A stretch of DNA of 10,656 nt from Lachnospiraceae bacterium (GTDB lineage Bacteria > Bacillota > Clostridia > Lachnospirales > Lachnospiraceae), in assembly GCA_017420605.1 (NCBI GenBank), contig JAFOIS010000220.1, positions 1 to 10,656 of the forward strand, in the 5' to 3' direction. The position numbers were made by a program, and so were the translations under genes. Below the pieces are notes generated by a model that ran no database searches, was not told the origin of the DNA, and worked only from the letters and a program-made list of their open reading frames with translations. Shown here piece by piece: positions 1-6,940 of the stretch. Numbering within the stretch: position 1 is the first letter of the stretch; each line of letters begins with the position of its first letter.

Positions 1-2730
1 ACATATCCGTATTACGGGTACCGTCTGGAACATCTGTACTGGGGCGACGGTTATGCGATCGGCACGGATATCCGGGATTCCGGCCGGTTTTACGTATGGG
101 GCTATGACGAGGATATCTGTATCGACGCCGTCTTCAAAAAACTCGGTCCGAATGATCCGAGAAGGGTAAATGTCGTCGCGAATACGCGCGACGTGAACGG
201 CAATTACGTACCGGAACTGCACGGCGGCTACGCATATGCGGACGTTGAGGAAGCCGTCCCCGGCCAGAGGGTCACGATCACCGCCGTTCCGTATTACGGC
301 TATACGGTGGAAAAGATCGAGTGGGGCAACGGCGCCGTTATAGGTACGGATATCACAGAGGAGCACAGCTTCCTCATGTGGGATGAGCTGGGATCGGTCA
401 CGGTCGACGTCATGTTCCGGCAGACAGGCACGGTGAAGCCGGCCATCATTGACCAGCCGCAGCGCGCGGTCGTCCAGGAAGGCGACACCGCGGATTTCCA
501 TGTATTTGCCAACGGCCCTGCGCTCAGCTATAAATGGCAGTATAAGATCAGGGGCACTTCCACCTGGCGCGACTGCTCCTCCAAAACATACGGCTATAAT
601 ACGCCGGATCTGCAGGTCGTCGGAGAACTGTACCGCGATGAGTACCAGTACCGCTGTATCGTCAGCACGAATTACGGGACCGAAACAGCCTCGGATCCTG
701 CCGTGCTCCGCGTCTATGAGGCGGGCGCAGCGCCGCAGCATGTCAAGGTCATCGTCAGCGGAAGGGATCTGGACGGGGACTATGTCCCCGGCTCGGATAC
801 CGGCTGGGGCGAAGTCGACAAGGAATATGCTTTCCCGGGTGAAACCGTAACAGTGTCCGCTTATCCGTACTGGGGGTATTATCTGGAATCGATCCACTGG
901 GGAGACGGGGAGCTCGTCGGCCCGGACATCACGGATACGAAGACCTTTACCATGTGGGACCGGGAGGAGGAAGTCGTCGTCGATATCACGATGCGGGAAA
1001 TGGCGGACGACGGTCCGCGCGACCTTTCCACCTGGATCCTGACGAGAGACCTGGCCGGCAATGATATCAGCGAATTCGAGACAGGCGGCGAGATCATCCT
1101 GAGCAAGACCACGGCTTACCCCGGCGAGACCATTCATGTGACGGTGGTTCCGTATCCGGGATACCGCGCCTATAAGAAAGCCGTCTGGGGCGACGGCCTT
1201 ACCGAAGGCTATGAAGTCAGCGACGACGGCACGTTCCTTGTATGGAACAAGCTGAAAAACATCTGTGTCGTCGGATATTTCCAGAAGCTCCCCGAGACGG
1301 AACTGAAGATCCTGAAGCAGCCGGAGGATACGGCCGTACTGGAATGGGAAACGGCATCCTTCACCGTCGCGGCACAGGGCGAAGACCTGCACTATCAGTG
1401 GCAGTATAAGATCAAAGGCACAAGCAGCTGGCATAACTGTACCGAGAATACAGAAGGTTTCAATACGTCGAACCTCCGGGTGCAGGCGGCTCCTTCGCGG
1501 GACGGTTATCAGTACCGGTGCGTCGTCACGGACGTGCTGGGCGACGAAGTGAAAACGAAGGCCGCGCTCCTTACGGTAGAGGAGAACGTCGCCAGGATCC
1601 TTACGGATCCGGAGGACGTGTCGCTCCAGAAGGGCGGTACGGCGTGGTTTATGGTCTCGGCGGACGGTATAGGCCTGACGTACCGGTGGCAGTATAAGAT
1701 CGCGGGCACAGGTACCTGGCGCAACTGCTCCTCGAAGATGCAGGGCTATAATACGCCGGAACTCTACGTGGACGCGACGGTGGAAAGGAACGGGTATCAG
1801 TACCGGTGCGTGGTGACGGACGGGAAAGGTAATGAAGCAAAGTCCGCCGCCGCGACGCTGACGGTCCGGTCCGTGACTATCGAATCGGGTCCGTTCGACA
1901 GGACGATCACGGAAGGCGAGATGGCGTACTTTACCGTGTATGTGCAGGGCGATGACCTGATTTACAAGTGGCAGTACAAGATCGCGGGCACAGGTACCTG
2001 GCGCGACTGCTCGTCGAAGACGTGGGGCTACAACGGGCCTACGCTCGGCATAGAGGCAACGCCGGAAAGAAACGGCTTCCGGTACCGGTGTATCGTGACG
2101 GCCGGAAACGGGGAGACGGCCACGTCGGGGGACGCGCTGCTGACGGTGAAATCGTCTGTCGCGGAGATCATAACGGATCCGGATAACCAGACCATGATGG
2201 AAGGCGAGACAGCCGTCTTCTATGTCGAGGCGACGGGCAAGGGGCTTACGTACAAGTGGCAGTACAAGATCGCGGGCACAGGTACCTGGCGAGACTGCTC
2301 TTCGAAGTTCGACGGTTATAACTCGCCGGCCCTTTATGTGGAAGCGACGGCGGCCCGGGATGGTTATCAGTACCGGTGTGTCGTAACGGACCAGGACGGC
2401 AACGAGGCGAAGTCGAAGGGCGCGACGCTCACGGTCATCATACCTGAGCTCGTGATCACGTCGGATCCGTCGGACGTGACGGTATCCGAAGGCAGTACGG
2501 CTTACTTTGCGGTAGCGGCCAGCGGAGCCGGCCTCAGTTATAAGTGGCAGTATAAGATCGCAGGCACGTCCACATGGCGCGACTGCTCGTCGAGTTTTGC
2601 GGGTTATCATTCGGCGGAGCTTGCGGTTACTGCGACGGCGGCCCGGAACGGCTTTGCGTACCGGTGCGTCGTGACCGACCAGTACGGGAATTCGGAAAAA
2701 TCGGCCGGCGCGGTCCTCACTGTCTCGTAA
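1..2730 (+). CDS. Large Ig-like / InlB-B-like repeat protein, 5' end outside window
   Basis: The frame is open from base 1, so the Met/Val codons near 193 are internal; 909 residues are visible. Domain order: a cut InlB-B-like repeat (to ~165), a second (~169-420), Ig-like 1 (~442-714), two more B-like repeats (~739-1005 and ~1033-1275), then Ig-like 2 to 6 (~1306-1578, 1591-1866, 1876-2151, 2164-2442, 2449-2727). The B-like repeats carry a 'PGxxVTVxAxPYxGY...WGDG' pattern and end in a 'xFxxW' strand. Each Ig-like unit carries WQYK, a 'TWRDCSS'-like turn and 'YxYRCxVT'. Such repeats are known from secreted and wall-associated proteins of Firmicutes, so an extracellular adhesive or structural role is likely but inferred. 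No signal peptide can be seen (N-terminus missing). There is no LPXTG motif, transmembrane tail or other anchor: the stop follows the last beta strand. The next gene starts 48 bases later and no hairpin terminator is visible between them. Confidence 0.88.
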   Translation, partial: TYPYYGYRLEHLYWGDGYAIGTDIRDSGRFYVWGYDEDICIDAVFKKLGPNDPRRVNVVANTRDVNGNYVPELHGGYAYADVEEAVPGQRVTITAVPYYGYTVEKIEWGNGAVIGTDITEEHSFLMWDELGSVTVDVMFRQTGTVKPAIIDQPQRAVVQEGDTADFHVFANGPALSYKWQYKIRGTSTWRDCSSKTYGYNTPDLQVVGELYRDEYQYRCIVSTNYGTETASDPAVLRVYEAGAAPQHVKVIVSGRDLDGDYVPGSDTGWGEVDKEYAFPGETVTVSAYPYWGYYLESIHWGDGELVGPDITDTKTFTMWDREEEVVVDITMREMADDGPRDLSTWILTRDLAGNDISEFETGGEIILSKTTAYPGETIHVTVVPYPGYRAYKKAVWGDGLTEGYEVSDDGTFLVWNKLKNICVVGYFQKLPETELKILKQPEDTAVLEWETASFTVAAQGEDLHYQWQYKIKGTSSWHNCTENTEGFNTSNLRVQAAPSRDGYQYRCVVTDVLGDEVKTKAALLTVEENVARILTDPEDVSLQKGGTAWFMVSADGIGLTYRWQYKIAGTGTWRNCSSKMQGYNTPELYVDATVERNGYQYRCVVTDGKGNEAKSAAATLTVRSVTIESGPFDRTITEGEMAYFTVYVQGDDLIYKWQYKIAGTGTWRDCSSKTWGYNGPTLGIEATPERNGFRYRCIVTAGNGETATSGDALLTVKSSVAEIITDPDNQTMMEGETAVFYVEATGKGLTYKWQYKIAGTGTWRDCSSKFDGYNSPALYVEATAARDGYQYRCVVTDQDGNEAKSKGATLTVIIPELVITSDPSDVTVSEGSTAYFAVAASGAGLSYKWQYKIAGTSTWRDCSSSFAGYHSAELAVTATAARNGFAYRCVVTDQYGNSEKSAGAVLTVS
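1306..2727 (+). repeat. Five contiguous Ig-like coding repeats, period 282-288 bases
   Basis: The core 'tggcagta' encoding WQY recurs at 1399, 1687, 1969, 2257 and 2545, with spacings of 288, 282, 288 and 288 bases; a sixth, separated copy has its core at 535. Copies 4 and 5 share an identical 41-base run (1963-2003 and 2251-2291), and copy 3 shares most of it. Third-codon-position identity over that run goes beyond what protein conservation needs, which suggests recent duplication or gene conversion between units. The copies differ more near their N-terminal strands. Unit number could therefore vary between strains, and the array could be misassembled from short reads. Confidence 0.85.
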
Positions 2731-2778
2731 AGGACCGGAAAGACCTGAAAATACTAAAGAAATACGGAGAAGATTTTT

Positions 2779-3021
2779 ATGACGACACGGGAAGCAGTAA
2801 CGGAGATCATGAAGAGGATCAAGCCCACAAAGAACCTGGAGAATGTGCAGGATATCGTGGAGGGAGGCTATATCGACTCCTTTGAGCTGATGACCCTCAT
2901 TGCCACGCTGGCCGACGAATGTCACGTCGATATCTCGATCGACGAGATCGTTCCGGAGAACTTCAACTCGCTGGACGCCATCGCGAAGATGGTCGATACG
3001 CTGCGTGCGAAGCATGGCTGA
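2779..3021 (+). CDS. Free-standing acyl carrier protein
   Basis: An 80-residue acidic, mostly helical protein of typical ACP length. The motif GGYIDSFELMTL at residues 29-40 matches the start of ACP helix II; Ser34 in 'DSF' is the expected attachment site for 4'-phosphopantetheine, where acyl groups are carried as thioesters. The start has a good ribosome site, GGAGA at 2766-2770, eight bases upstream. The stop overlaps the AAGGAG site of the next gene, so the two are probably translationally coupled. Neighbours are a hexapeptide acyltransferase and an AMP-forming acyl ligase, which suggests a dedicated carrier for glycan or lipid modification rather than the housekeeping AcpP of fatty acid synthesis; this is inference from context. 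A DltC-like (aminoacyl) carrier or a peptidyl carrier are alternatives, since sequence alone does not tell the cargo. Confidence 0.88.
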   Translation: MTTREAVTEIMKRIKPTKNLENVQDIVEGGYIDSFELMTLIATLADECHVDISIDEIVPENFNSLDAIAKMVDTLRAKHG

Positions 3022-3032
3022 AGGAGTAAGGC

Positions 3033-3599
3033 ATGAAAGCGGACAGAATGTATCACAGCATACGGCTCCTGCTGTGCCGTACGGCCGTAAAGCGGGCGAA
3101 TTATCTGCGGAAGCACGATTTGCTCGGCGCGATCGGGGAGAACTGCCGGTGGGGCCCGTGGCGGCTGCCGCTGTATCCCAAACTGATCAGGCTGGGCAAC
3201 AACGTCGTCGTTCATAAAAAGGCCGTGTTCGTAACGCACGACATGCTGAACCGGTTTCTTGCCGTGGCTTATCCGGAGAAGGATTTCGGTTCGCCGGAGC
3301 GGATCGGCTGCATCGAGGTAAAGGATAACGTGTACATCGCGATGCGCACCTACATCCTGACGAACGTCAGGATCGGCAGCAACTGCGTCATTACCGCAGG
3401 CAGCGTCGTCACGTCGGACATTCCGGAGAACTCGATCGCGACCGGCAATCCCGCTAAGCCTGTGGGCCGGTTCGATATGTTCGCGGCGCTCCGGGCGATG
3501 GGAAAGAGCGGCACGAAGCGGTTCCGGAACCAGGAACTGCCGGACGAGATCTGTGAAGAGGAATGGAAGAAGTTCTATCACCGGCACGACGGCGTATGA
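3033..3599 (+). CDS. Left-handed beta-helix (hexapeptide) acyltransferase, WbbJ/NodL/VatB-like
   Basis: 188 residues. Residues ~34-65 and ~90-145 show imperfect hexapeptide repeats ('IGENCRW', 'LGNNVVV', 'VKDNVYI', 'IGSNCVI'), ending with 'TAGSVVTSDIPENSIATGNPAKPVGR' spread over 121-146, the hallmark C-terminal coil of the CysE/LacA/NodL/Vat family. His69 in 'VFVTHD' sits where the family's catalytic His is expected. Members use acetyl- or acyl-CoA, and some use acyl-ACP, to O- or N-acylate sugars and amino sugars. The ~45-residue C-terminal extension and basic N-terminal helix are outside the helix fold and may bind the membrane or a partner. AAGGAG (3021-3026) lies six bases before the ATG and overlaps the ACP stop codon. 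Placement next to the ACP and ligase suggests it could take its acyl group from that carrier (inference); acetyl-CoA remains the default donor for the family. Confidence 0.85.
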   Translation: MKADRMYHSIRLLLCRTAVKRANYLRKHDLLGAIGENCRWGPWRLPLYPKLIRLGNNVVVHKKAVFVTHDMLNRFLAVAYPEKDFGSPERIGCIEVKDNVYIAMRTYILTNVRIGSNCVITAGSVVTSDIPENSIATGNPAKPVGRFDMFAALRAMGKSGTKRFRNQELPDEICEEEWKKFYHRHDGV

Positions 3600-3647
3600 G
3601 ATGCTCCGTCTGTTTTGAAAAAATAACTTACTGGGACTGAAAGAAGA

Positions 3648-5117
3648 ATGAGTGAAAAAAGAGTGTCGGTCACCGGCCTCATCAGAGAATACGCGCGAAG
3701 GCAGCCTCAAAAGACCGCCCTGGTCATTCATGACCGGGCGGTCTCCTATGGGGAGTTTTACGGGAGAATCAGCACGGCGGCGGCTTTCCTGTCTTCGCGC
3801 GGCGTAAAAGAGGGCACGCACGTGCTTACGGTCGCCTGCCCGGAACTGGAATACATTGTCTGCGAATATGCGATCCTGGGCCTCGGCGCCGTGAACATCC
3901 CGTCGGAGAACCGGATCCCCGCCGGCCGCCTTGCCGAGATCGCGGACGCGGTGGACGCGGAACTGGTCCTGTCGCCGGAAAAGCCGGACTGCGGCGTTTT
4001 GTGGATCCCCTACAGCGGCGTGGAGATGGATCCCGCAGAAGATGACAGCTGGGAGCCCGCCGGCATAACCGACGCATGCTCGGAGATCATTTTCACGACC
4101 GGCACGACGGGAAAATCCAAGGGCGTCATGCTTTCTTCGCACTGCCTCGAGACCTACCTTGCGGCGATCAATCCGACGTTCCGGCTGGAAAATGATTCCG
4201 TTTTCCTTGTAACGACGCCGCTCAATCACGTCGGCGGCCTGCACCGGATCCATCAGTGCATGTCGGTCGGCTGCACGGCGGTCCTTCTGGACGGCATCAA
4301 GAACCTGAAAGCGTTCTTCCGTTCCATTGAAGAGTACGGCGTCACCCATACGTATCTGCCGCCGGCATCCGTCAAGCTGCTGCTTACGCTCGCGAAAAAG
4401 GAACTGGCGGCATTGGACGGAAAGCTGCAGTTCATCTATACGGCGTCCGCGCCGTTCCCGACGGCCGATATCGAGACGCTGATGCAGCTTCTGCCGCATA
4501 CACGGCTCCATCAGGGGTACGGAAGCAGCGAGACCGGAAGCATCTGCAACTGCCAGTACAACGCGCCGGGCGAGACGATCAACAGTCTCGGAAAGCCGTA
4601 CGACTGCGTCGAAGTCGTCCTGCACGATGAAAACGGAAACGTGATCACGGAGCCGAACACCGAAGGCTTTATCCGCTCGCGCAGCAGCATGAACATGCTC
4701 GGCTACTATAAAGAGCCGGCCCTGACGGCGGACGTTCTCCGGGACGGTTTCATATACAGTCACGACCTCATGTTCTTTGACGAACAGGGGGAACTGCATT
4801 TTGCGGGCCGCGGCGACGACGTCGTCAACATCCGCGGTTTCAAGGTGGCGCCGACCGAGATCGAGGACGCCGCGCAGCGGTTCGATGCGGTCGCGGACTG
4901 CGCGTGCGTGCCGTACGACGACCCCGCGGTCGGAAAAGCGCTGAAACTGTACGTCGTAATGCGGAAAGGCTGTCCGTTCCGGATCGAAGAGATCGCGGAC
5001 TTCCTTTCGGAGAAACTGGAGGCATACAAGATCCCGCGGCAGATCCTTTGCATCCCCGAGATACCGAGGACGTTCAACGGGAAGGTCGACCGCAGAAAAC
5101 TGCAGCACATTGGTTAA
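3648..5117 (+). CDS. AMP-forming acyl ligase (acyl-CoA/acyl-ACP synthetase family)
   Basis: A complete ANL-superfamily adenylating enzyme of 489 residues. Visible core motifs: A3 'FTTGTTGKSKGVMLSS' (149-164), A5 'GYGSSETGS' (290-298), the hinge region 'GRGDDVVNIRGFKV' (387-400), 'PTEIED' (402-407) and A10 'NGKVDRRKL' (477-485) with the catalytic Lys at 479. Such enzymes adenylate a carboxylate with ATP and pass it to CoA or to a phosphopantetheine carrier. Two genes upstream is a free-standing ACP, so loading that carrier, as DltA loads DltC or AasS loads ACP, is plausible but inferred; the substrate cannot be read from the sequence. No transmembrane segment is seen, so it is cytosolic. The ribosome site is modest (AAAGAAG before the ATG), after a 48-base gap. 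The stop lies six bases before the next start, implying coupling. Confidence 0.92.
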   Translation: MSEKRVSVTGLIREYARRQPQKTALVIHDRAVSYGEFYGRISTAAAFLSSRGVKEGTHVLTVACPELEYIVCEYAILGLGAVNIPSENRIPAGRLAEIADAVDAELVLSPEKPDCGVLWIPYSGVEMDPAEDDSWEPAGITDACSEIIFTTGTTGKSKGVMLSSHCLETYLAAINPTFRLENDSVFLVTTPLNHVGGLHRIHQCMSVGCTAVLLDGIKNLKAFFRSIEEYGVTHTYLPPASVKLLLTLAKKELAALDGKLQFIYTASAPFPTADIETLMQLLPHTRLHQGYGSSETGSICNCQYNAPGETINSLGKPYDCVEVVLHDENGNVITEPNTEGFIRSRSSMNMLGYYKEPALTADVLRDGFIYSHDLMFFDEQGELHFAGRGDDVVNIRGFKVAPTEIEDAAQRFDAVADCACVPYDDPAVGKALKLYVVMRKGCPFRIEEIADFLSEKLEAYKIPRQILCIPEIPRTFNGKVDRRKLQHIG

Positions 5118-5123
5118 GATGGC

Positions 5124-6326
5124 ATGAATAGTTCAAGGGCACACAGGCTGATGACGCTGAAGATCCGTCCGCTGTACCTTATGGCGACGCTTCCGGGGCT
5201 GTATTATCTGGCGAATCTCATCCGGCTGATGAATATCAGCATGCTGCCGTATTACCTTTTTATGGCGGCGGCGGGCGTGGCAGGCCTGGCATATGCGCTG
5301 GGGCAGAAGAAATACAACGTGACGTATCTCGTTCTGTTTTTTACCGCCTATATCGTCACGCTGGCTTTTAACTGGCTGATCGTCCGGAACAACTCGATCA
5401 GTACGATCGCCAGCAACTTCCTTCTGCTCGGGATCGCGCTGCTCCTTCTTCTCGATCTGCACAGCCTCAAATTCGGCGCCTTCGTTTTTTATACGTCCGC
5501 AGTCATGATCCTCTATCGGATGTTCACGAGCGGAAGGCGGCGGATCCTCACCAGCAGCGCAAACTATATCTCGATCGCGATCCTCCTGCCCTGCGCCCTG
5601 TATTACATGGCGCTGGAAAAGGAAAAGGGGGAAGTAAGGTTCATAGACCTGCTTCCGGCGGTGATCGCGTTCAATATCTCCATCATGGCGGAAGGCCGCG
5701 GCGGCATTCTTTCCTGCCTGGTCCTCCTGATCGCCATGCTGCTCCTGCATATGCGGACGCTGGCGGAAGGACGCAAAAGACGGACGGTCATCTTTGTGCT
5801 GATCTTTCTTCTTGCAGCCGTGATCCTGTATATGCGCAACTTCAGTCTGGTCGACACGTTCCTCGGGCTCGGAAAATACAGAAACCGCGGTATCAGCACC
5901 AACGGGCGCATGACCCTCTGGAGGAGCTATTACGAGGGGATCCGGGAGTCGGCGGCCTACATCCTGTTCGGGGGACCGGTCAACAGGATCCAGGCAACGG
6001 CCAATTACGGGGGCAATACCCACAACAGCTTCATTCAGCTGCATGCGTATAACGGGCTCGTCATGCTGCTCATCGTCGCCATCGCGTCGGTGCGTGCGGC
6101 GGTCTCCTATATCCGGGAGAAACAGTTTATTACCCTTACGGTCCTTCTGGTGATCATTCTCCGGGGAATGACGGACAAATACATTTTCGGCCAGTACGGC
6201 ATGCCGATCTTTCTTTTCCTCATTCTGGCGCCCATGGTGAGGCTCCGGAGGAGAGGAGCCCCTTCGGCCGGGACAGATGCGGTGCGTCCTGACGGGAACG
6301 GGGAGAGAGAGGCTTACGCTTCGTGA
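5124..6326 (+). CDS. O-antigen ligase / Wzy-type polysaccharide polymerase, polytopic membrane protein
   Basis: 400 residues with about ten to twelve hydrophobic spans (for example ~42-60, 66-86, 95-112, 117-133, 147-163, 193-211, 221-237, 335-350, 358-373). A long hydrophilic extracellular-type loop (~238-310) bears 'NGRMTLWRSYYEG' (260-272) and 'THNSFIQLHAYNG' (299-311), with 'EGRGG' (190-194) before it. This is the Wzy_C/WaaL pattern in which Arg and His of such loops act in glycan transfer from undecaprenyl diphosphate. It probably polymerises or transfers the repeat unit flipped by the Wzx-like protein encoded downstream. No good ribosome site precedes the ATG six bases after the ligase stop; an in-frame ATG at 5151 is an alternative start. 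The stop overlaps the GTGA of a possible early start of the next gene. Polymerase versus ligase cannot be settled from sequence. Confidence 0.85.
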   Translation: MNSSRAHRLMTLKIRPLYLMATLPGLYYLANLIRLMNISMLPYYLFMAAAGVAGLAYALGQKKYNVTYLVLFFTAYIVTLAFNWLIVRNNSISTIASNFLLLGIALLLLLDLHSLKFGAFVFYTSAVMILYRMFTSGRRRILTSSANYISIAILLPCALYYMALEKEKGEVRFIDLLPAVIAFNISIMAEGRGGILSCLVLLIAMLLLHMRTLAEGRKRRTVIFVLIFLLAAVILYMRNFSLVDTFLGLGKYRNRGISTNGRMTLWRSYYEGIRESAAYILFGGPVNRIQATANYGGNTHNSFIQLHAYNGLVMLLIVAIASVRAAVSYIREKQFITLTVLLVIILRGMTDKYIFGQYGMPIFLFLILAPMVRLRRRGAPSAGTDAVRPDGNGEREAYAS

Positions 6327-6331
6327 AGGAG
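6325..6331 (+). promoter_or_regulatory. Shine-Dalgarno GAAGGAG deciding the GTG start at 6338
   Basis: GAAGGAG lies six bases before the GTG at 6338. The earlier in-frame GTG at 6323, which overlaps the polymerase stop, has only a purine run ending at 6312, ten bases away. The later GTG is therefore preferred and shortens the protein by five residues. Confidence 0.65.
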
Positions 6332-6337
6332 AAGAGC

Positions 6338-6928
6338 GTGAAGAATACATACGATAGAAAAGACGCCTGCTTTATCTGCGTCTCGCCGTACCAGGTGATC
6401 GGCGCGATCAGTATCGTGTCGGGGCGGAAGCTGCGGGCGGATCTTTATCTTTCCGGTACGTTCCCGGGCTATGATACGATCGCGGAGCGTCTCCGGAAAT
6501 ATCCTCTTTTTGAAAACGTCTATGCGATCGACCTTGCGTCCCTTGGGCTGCTCGGAAAAATGAGGGCGGTCCGGGAGACCATCCTTGCGGGAGATACGGT
6601 GCGCCGGATCGTGCCCGCGGACGTTTCCTACGGCGCCTGCTATCTGACGTCCCGCGCTTCGCTCAAGTCCGCCATCCTGAAGGTCCTGCTCGAGAGGAAC
6701 CCGGAGATGACGCGCGTCTTTTTCGAAGACGGGCTGGGCACCTATTCCGAGCGGGCGAATCTCCTTTTCGTAACGAAGAAGCGGAAGCGCCTGGAGAAGT
6801 TCCTCGGCTGGCATAACGACGATCCGGACAGAACGGTCATTATGGCGAATCTTCCGGAACTGGTACAGTACCCGGCACCTTACGACCATCGTCCGGTCGA
6901 GCAGATGCCCCGTCTTACGCTGGACTAG
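6338..6928 (+). CDS. Sialyltransferase-like glycosyltransferase (GT52/GT38-type), N-terminal half, ends at in-frame TAG
   Basis: 196 residues from the GTG chosen for its GAAGGAG site (201 if the overlapping GTG at 6323 is used). The opening strand 'FICVSPYQVIGAI' (residues 12-24) and 'VFFEDGLGTY' (127-136, with E130-D131-G132) resemble the N-terminal Rossmann-like domain and the D/E-D/E-G motif of bacterial sialyl- and polysialyltransferases. The frame stops at TAG (6926-6928), but the same frame continues with the HP and Ser motifs of the same family. This is therefore the front half of a ~373-residue enzyme. On its own it lacks the HP and Ser motifs needed for CMP-sugar binding and catalysis, so it is probably non-functional unless the halves assemble or the stop is read through. 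A CMP-nonulosonate cytidylyltransferase in the same operon supports the assignment. The exact GT family is uncertain. Confidence 0.7.
   Translation: MKNTYDRKDACFICVSPYQVIGAISIVSGRKLRADLYLSGTFPGYDTIAERLRKYPLFENVYAIDLASLGLLGKMRAVRETILAGDTVRRIVPADVSYGACYLTSRASLKSAILKVLLERNPEMTRVFFEDGLGTYSERANLLFVTKKRKRLEKFLGWHNDDPDRTVIMANLPELVQYPAPYDHRPVEQMPRLTLD
6926..6928 (+). other. In-frame TAG interrupting the glycosyltransferase reading frame
   Basis: Codon 197 of the composite frame reads TAG between GAC and GAA; reading resumes in the same frame with an ATG 12 bases later, and no other stop occurs until 7457. One base change would turn it into a sense codon (CAG, GAG, AAG, TGG, TTG, TCG, TAC or TAT). 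The nine normal gene ends visible in this window use TAA (four) or TGA (five), never TAG. AGGA at 6927-6930 overlaps the stop and could serve re-initiation at 6941. Nonsense mutation, sequencing error, re-initiation and readthrough all remain possible. Confidence 0.9.
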
Positions 6929-6940
6929 GAAAACCGGAAG

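Noticed and set aside
1306..2727. Regularly spaced repeats considered as a CRISPR or other repeat array
   Set aside because: The period is about 288 bases, divergent and in frame, encoding Ig-like domains; there are no short identical repeats with unique spacers.
3600..3647. A possible internal promoter before the acyl ligase (TTGAAA near 3615)
   Set aside because: No convincing -10 box lies at a suitable distance, and the 48-base gap is short enough for read-through from upstream.
2922..5108. A 728-codon open frame on the minus strand
   Set aside because: It lies opposite three recognisable + strand genes, is rich in Arg, His and Val as expected from antisense of GC-biased codons, and shows no family motif.
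5133..6350. A 405-codon minus-strand open frame
   Set aside because: It is antisense to the polymerase, with a strongly charged His/Arg/Asp-rich composition and no recognisable domain.
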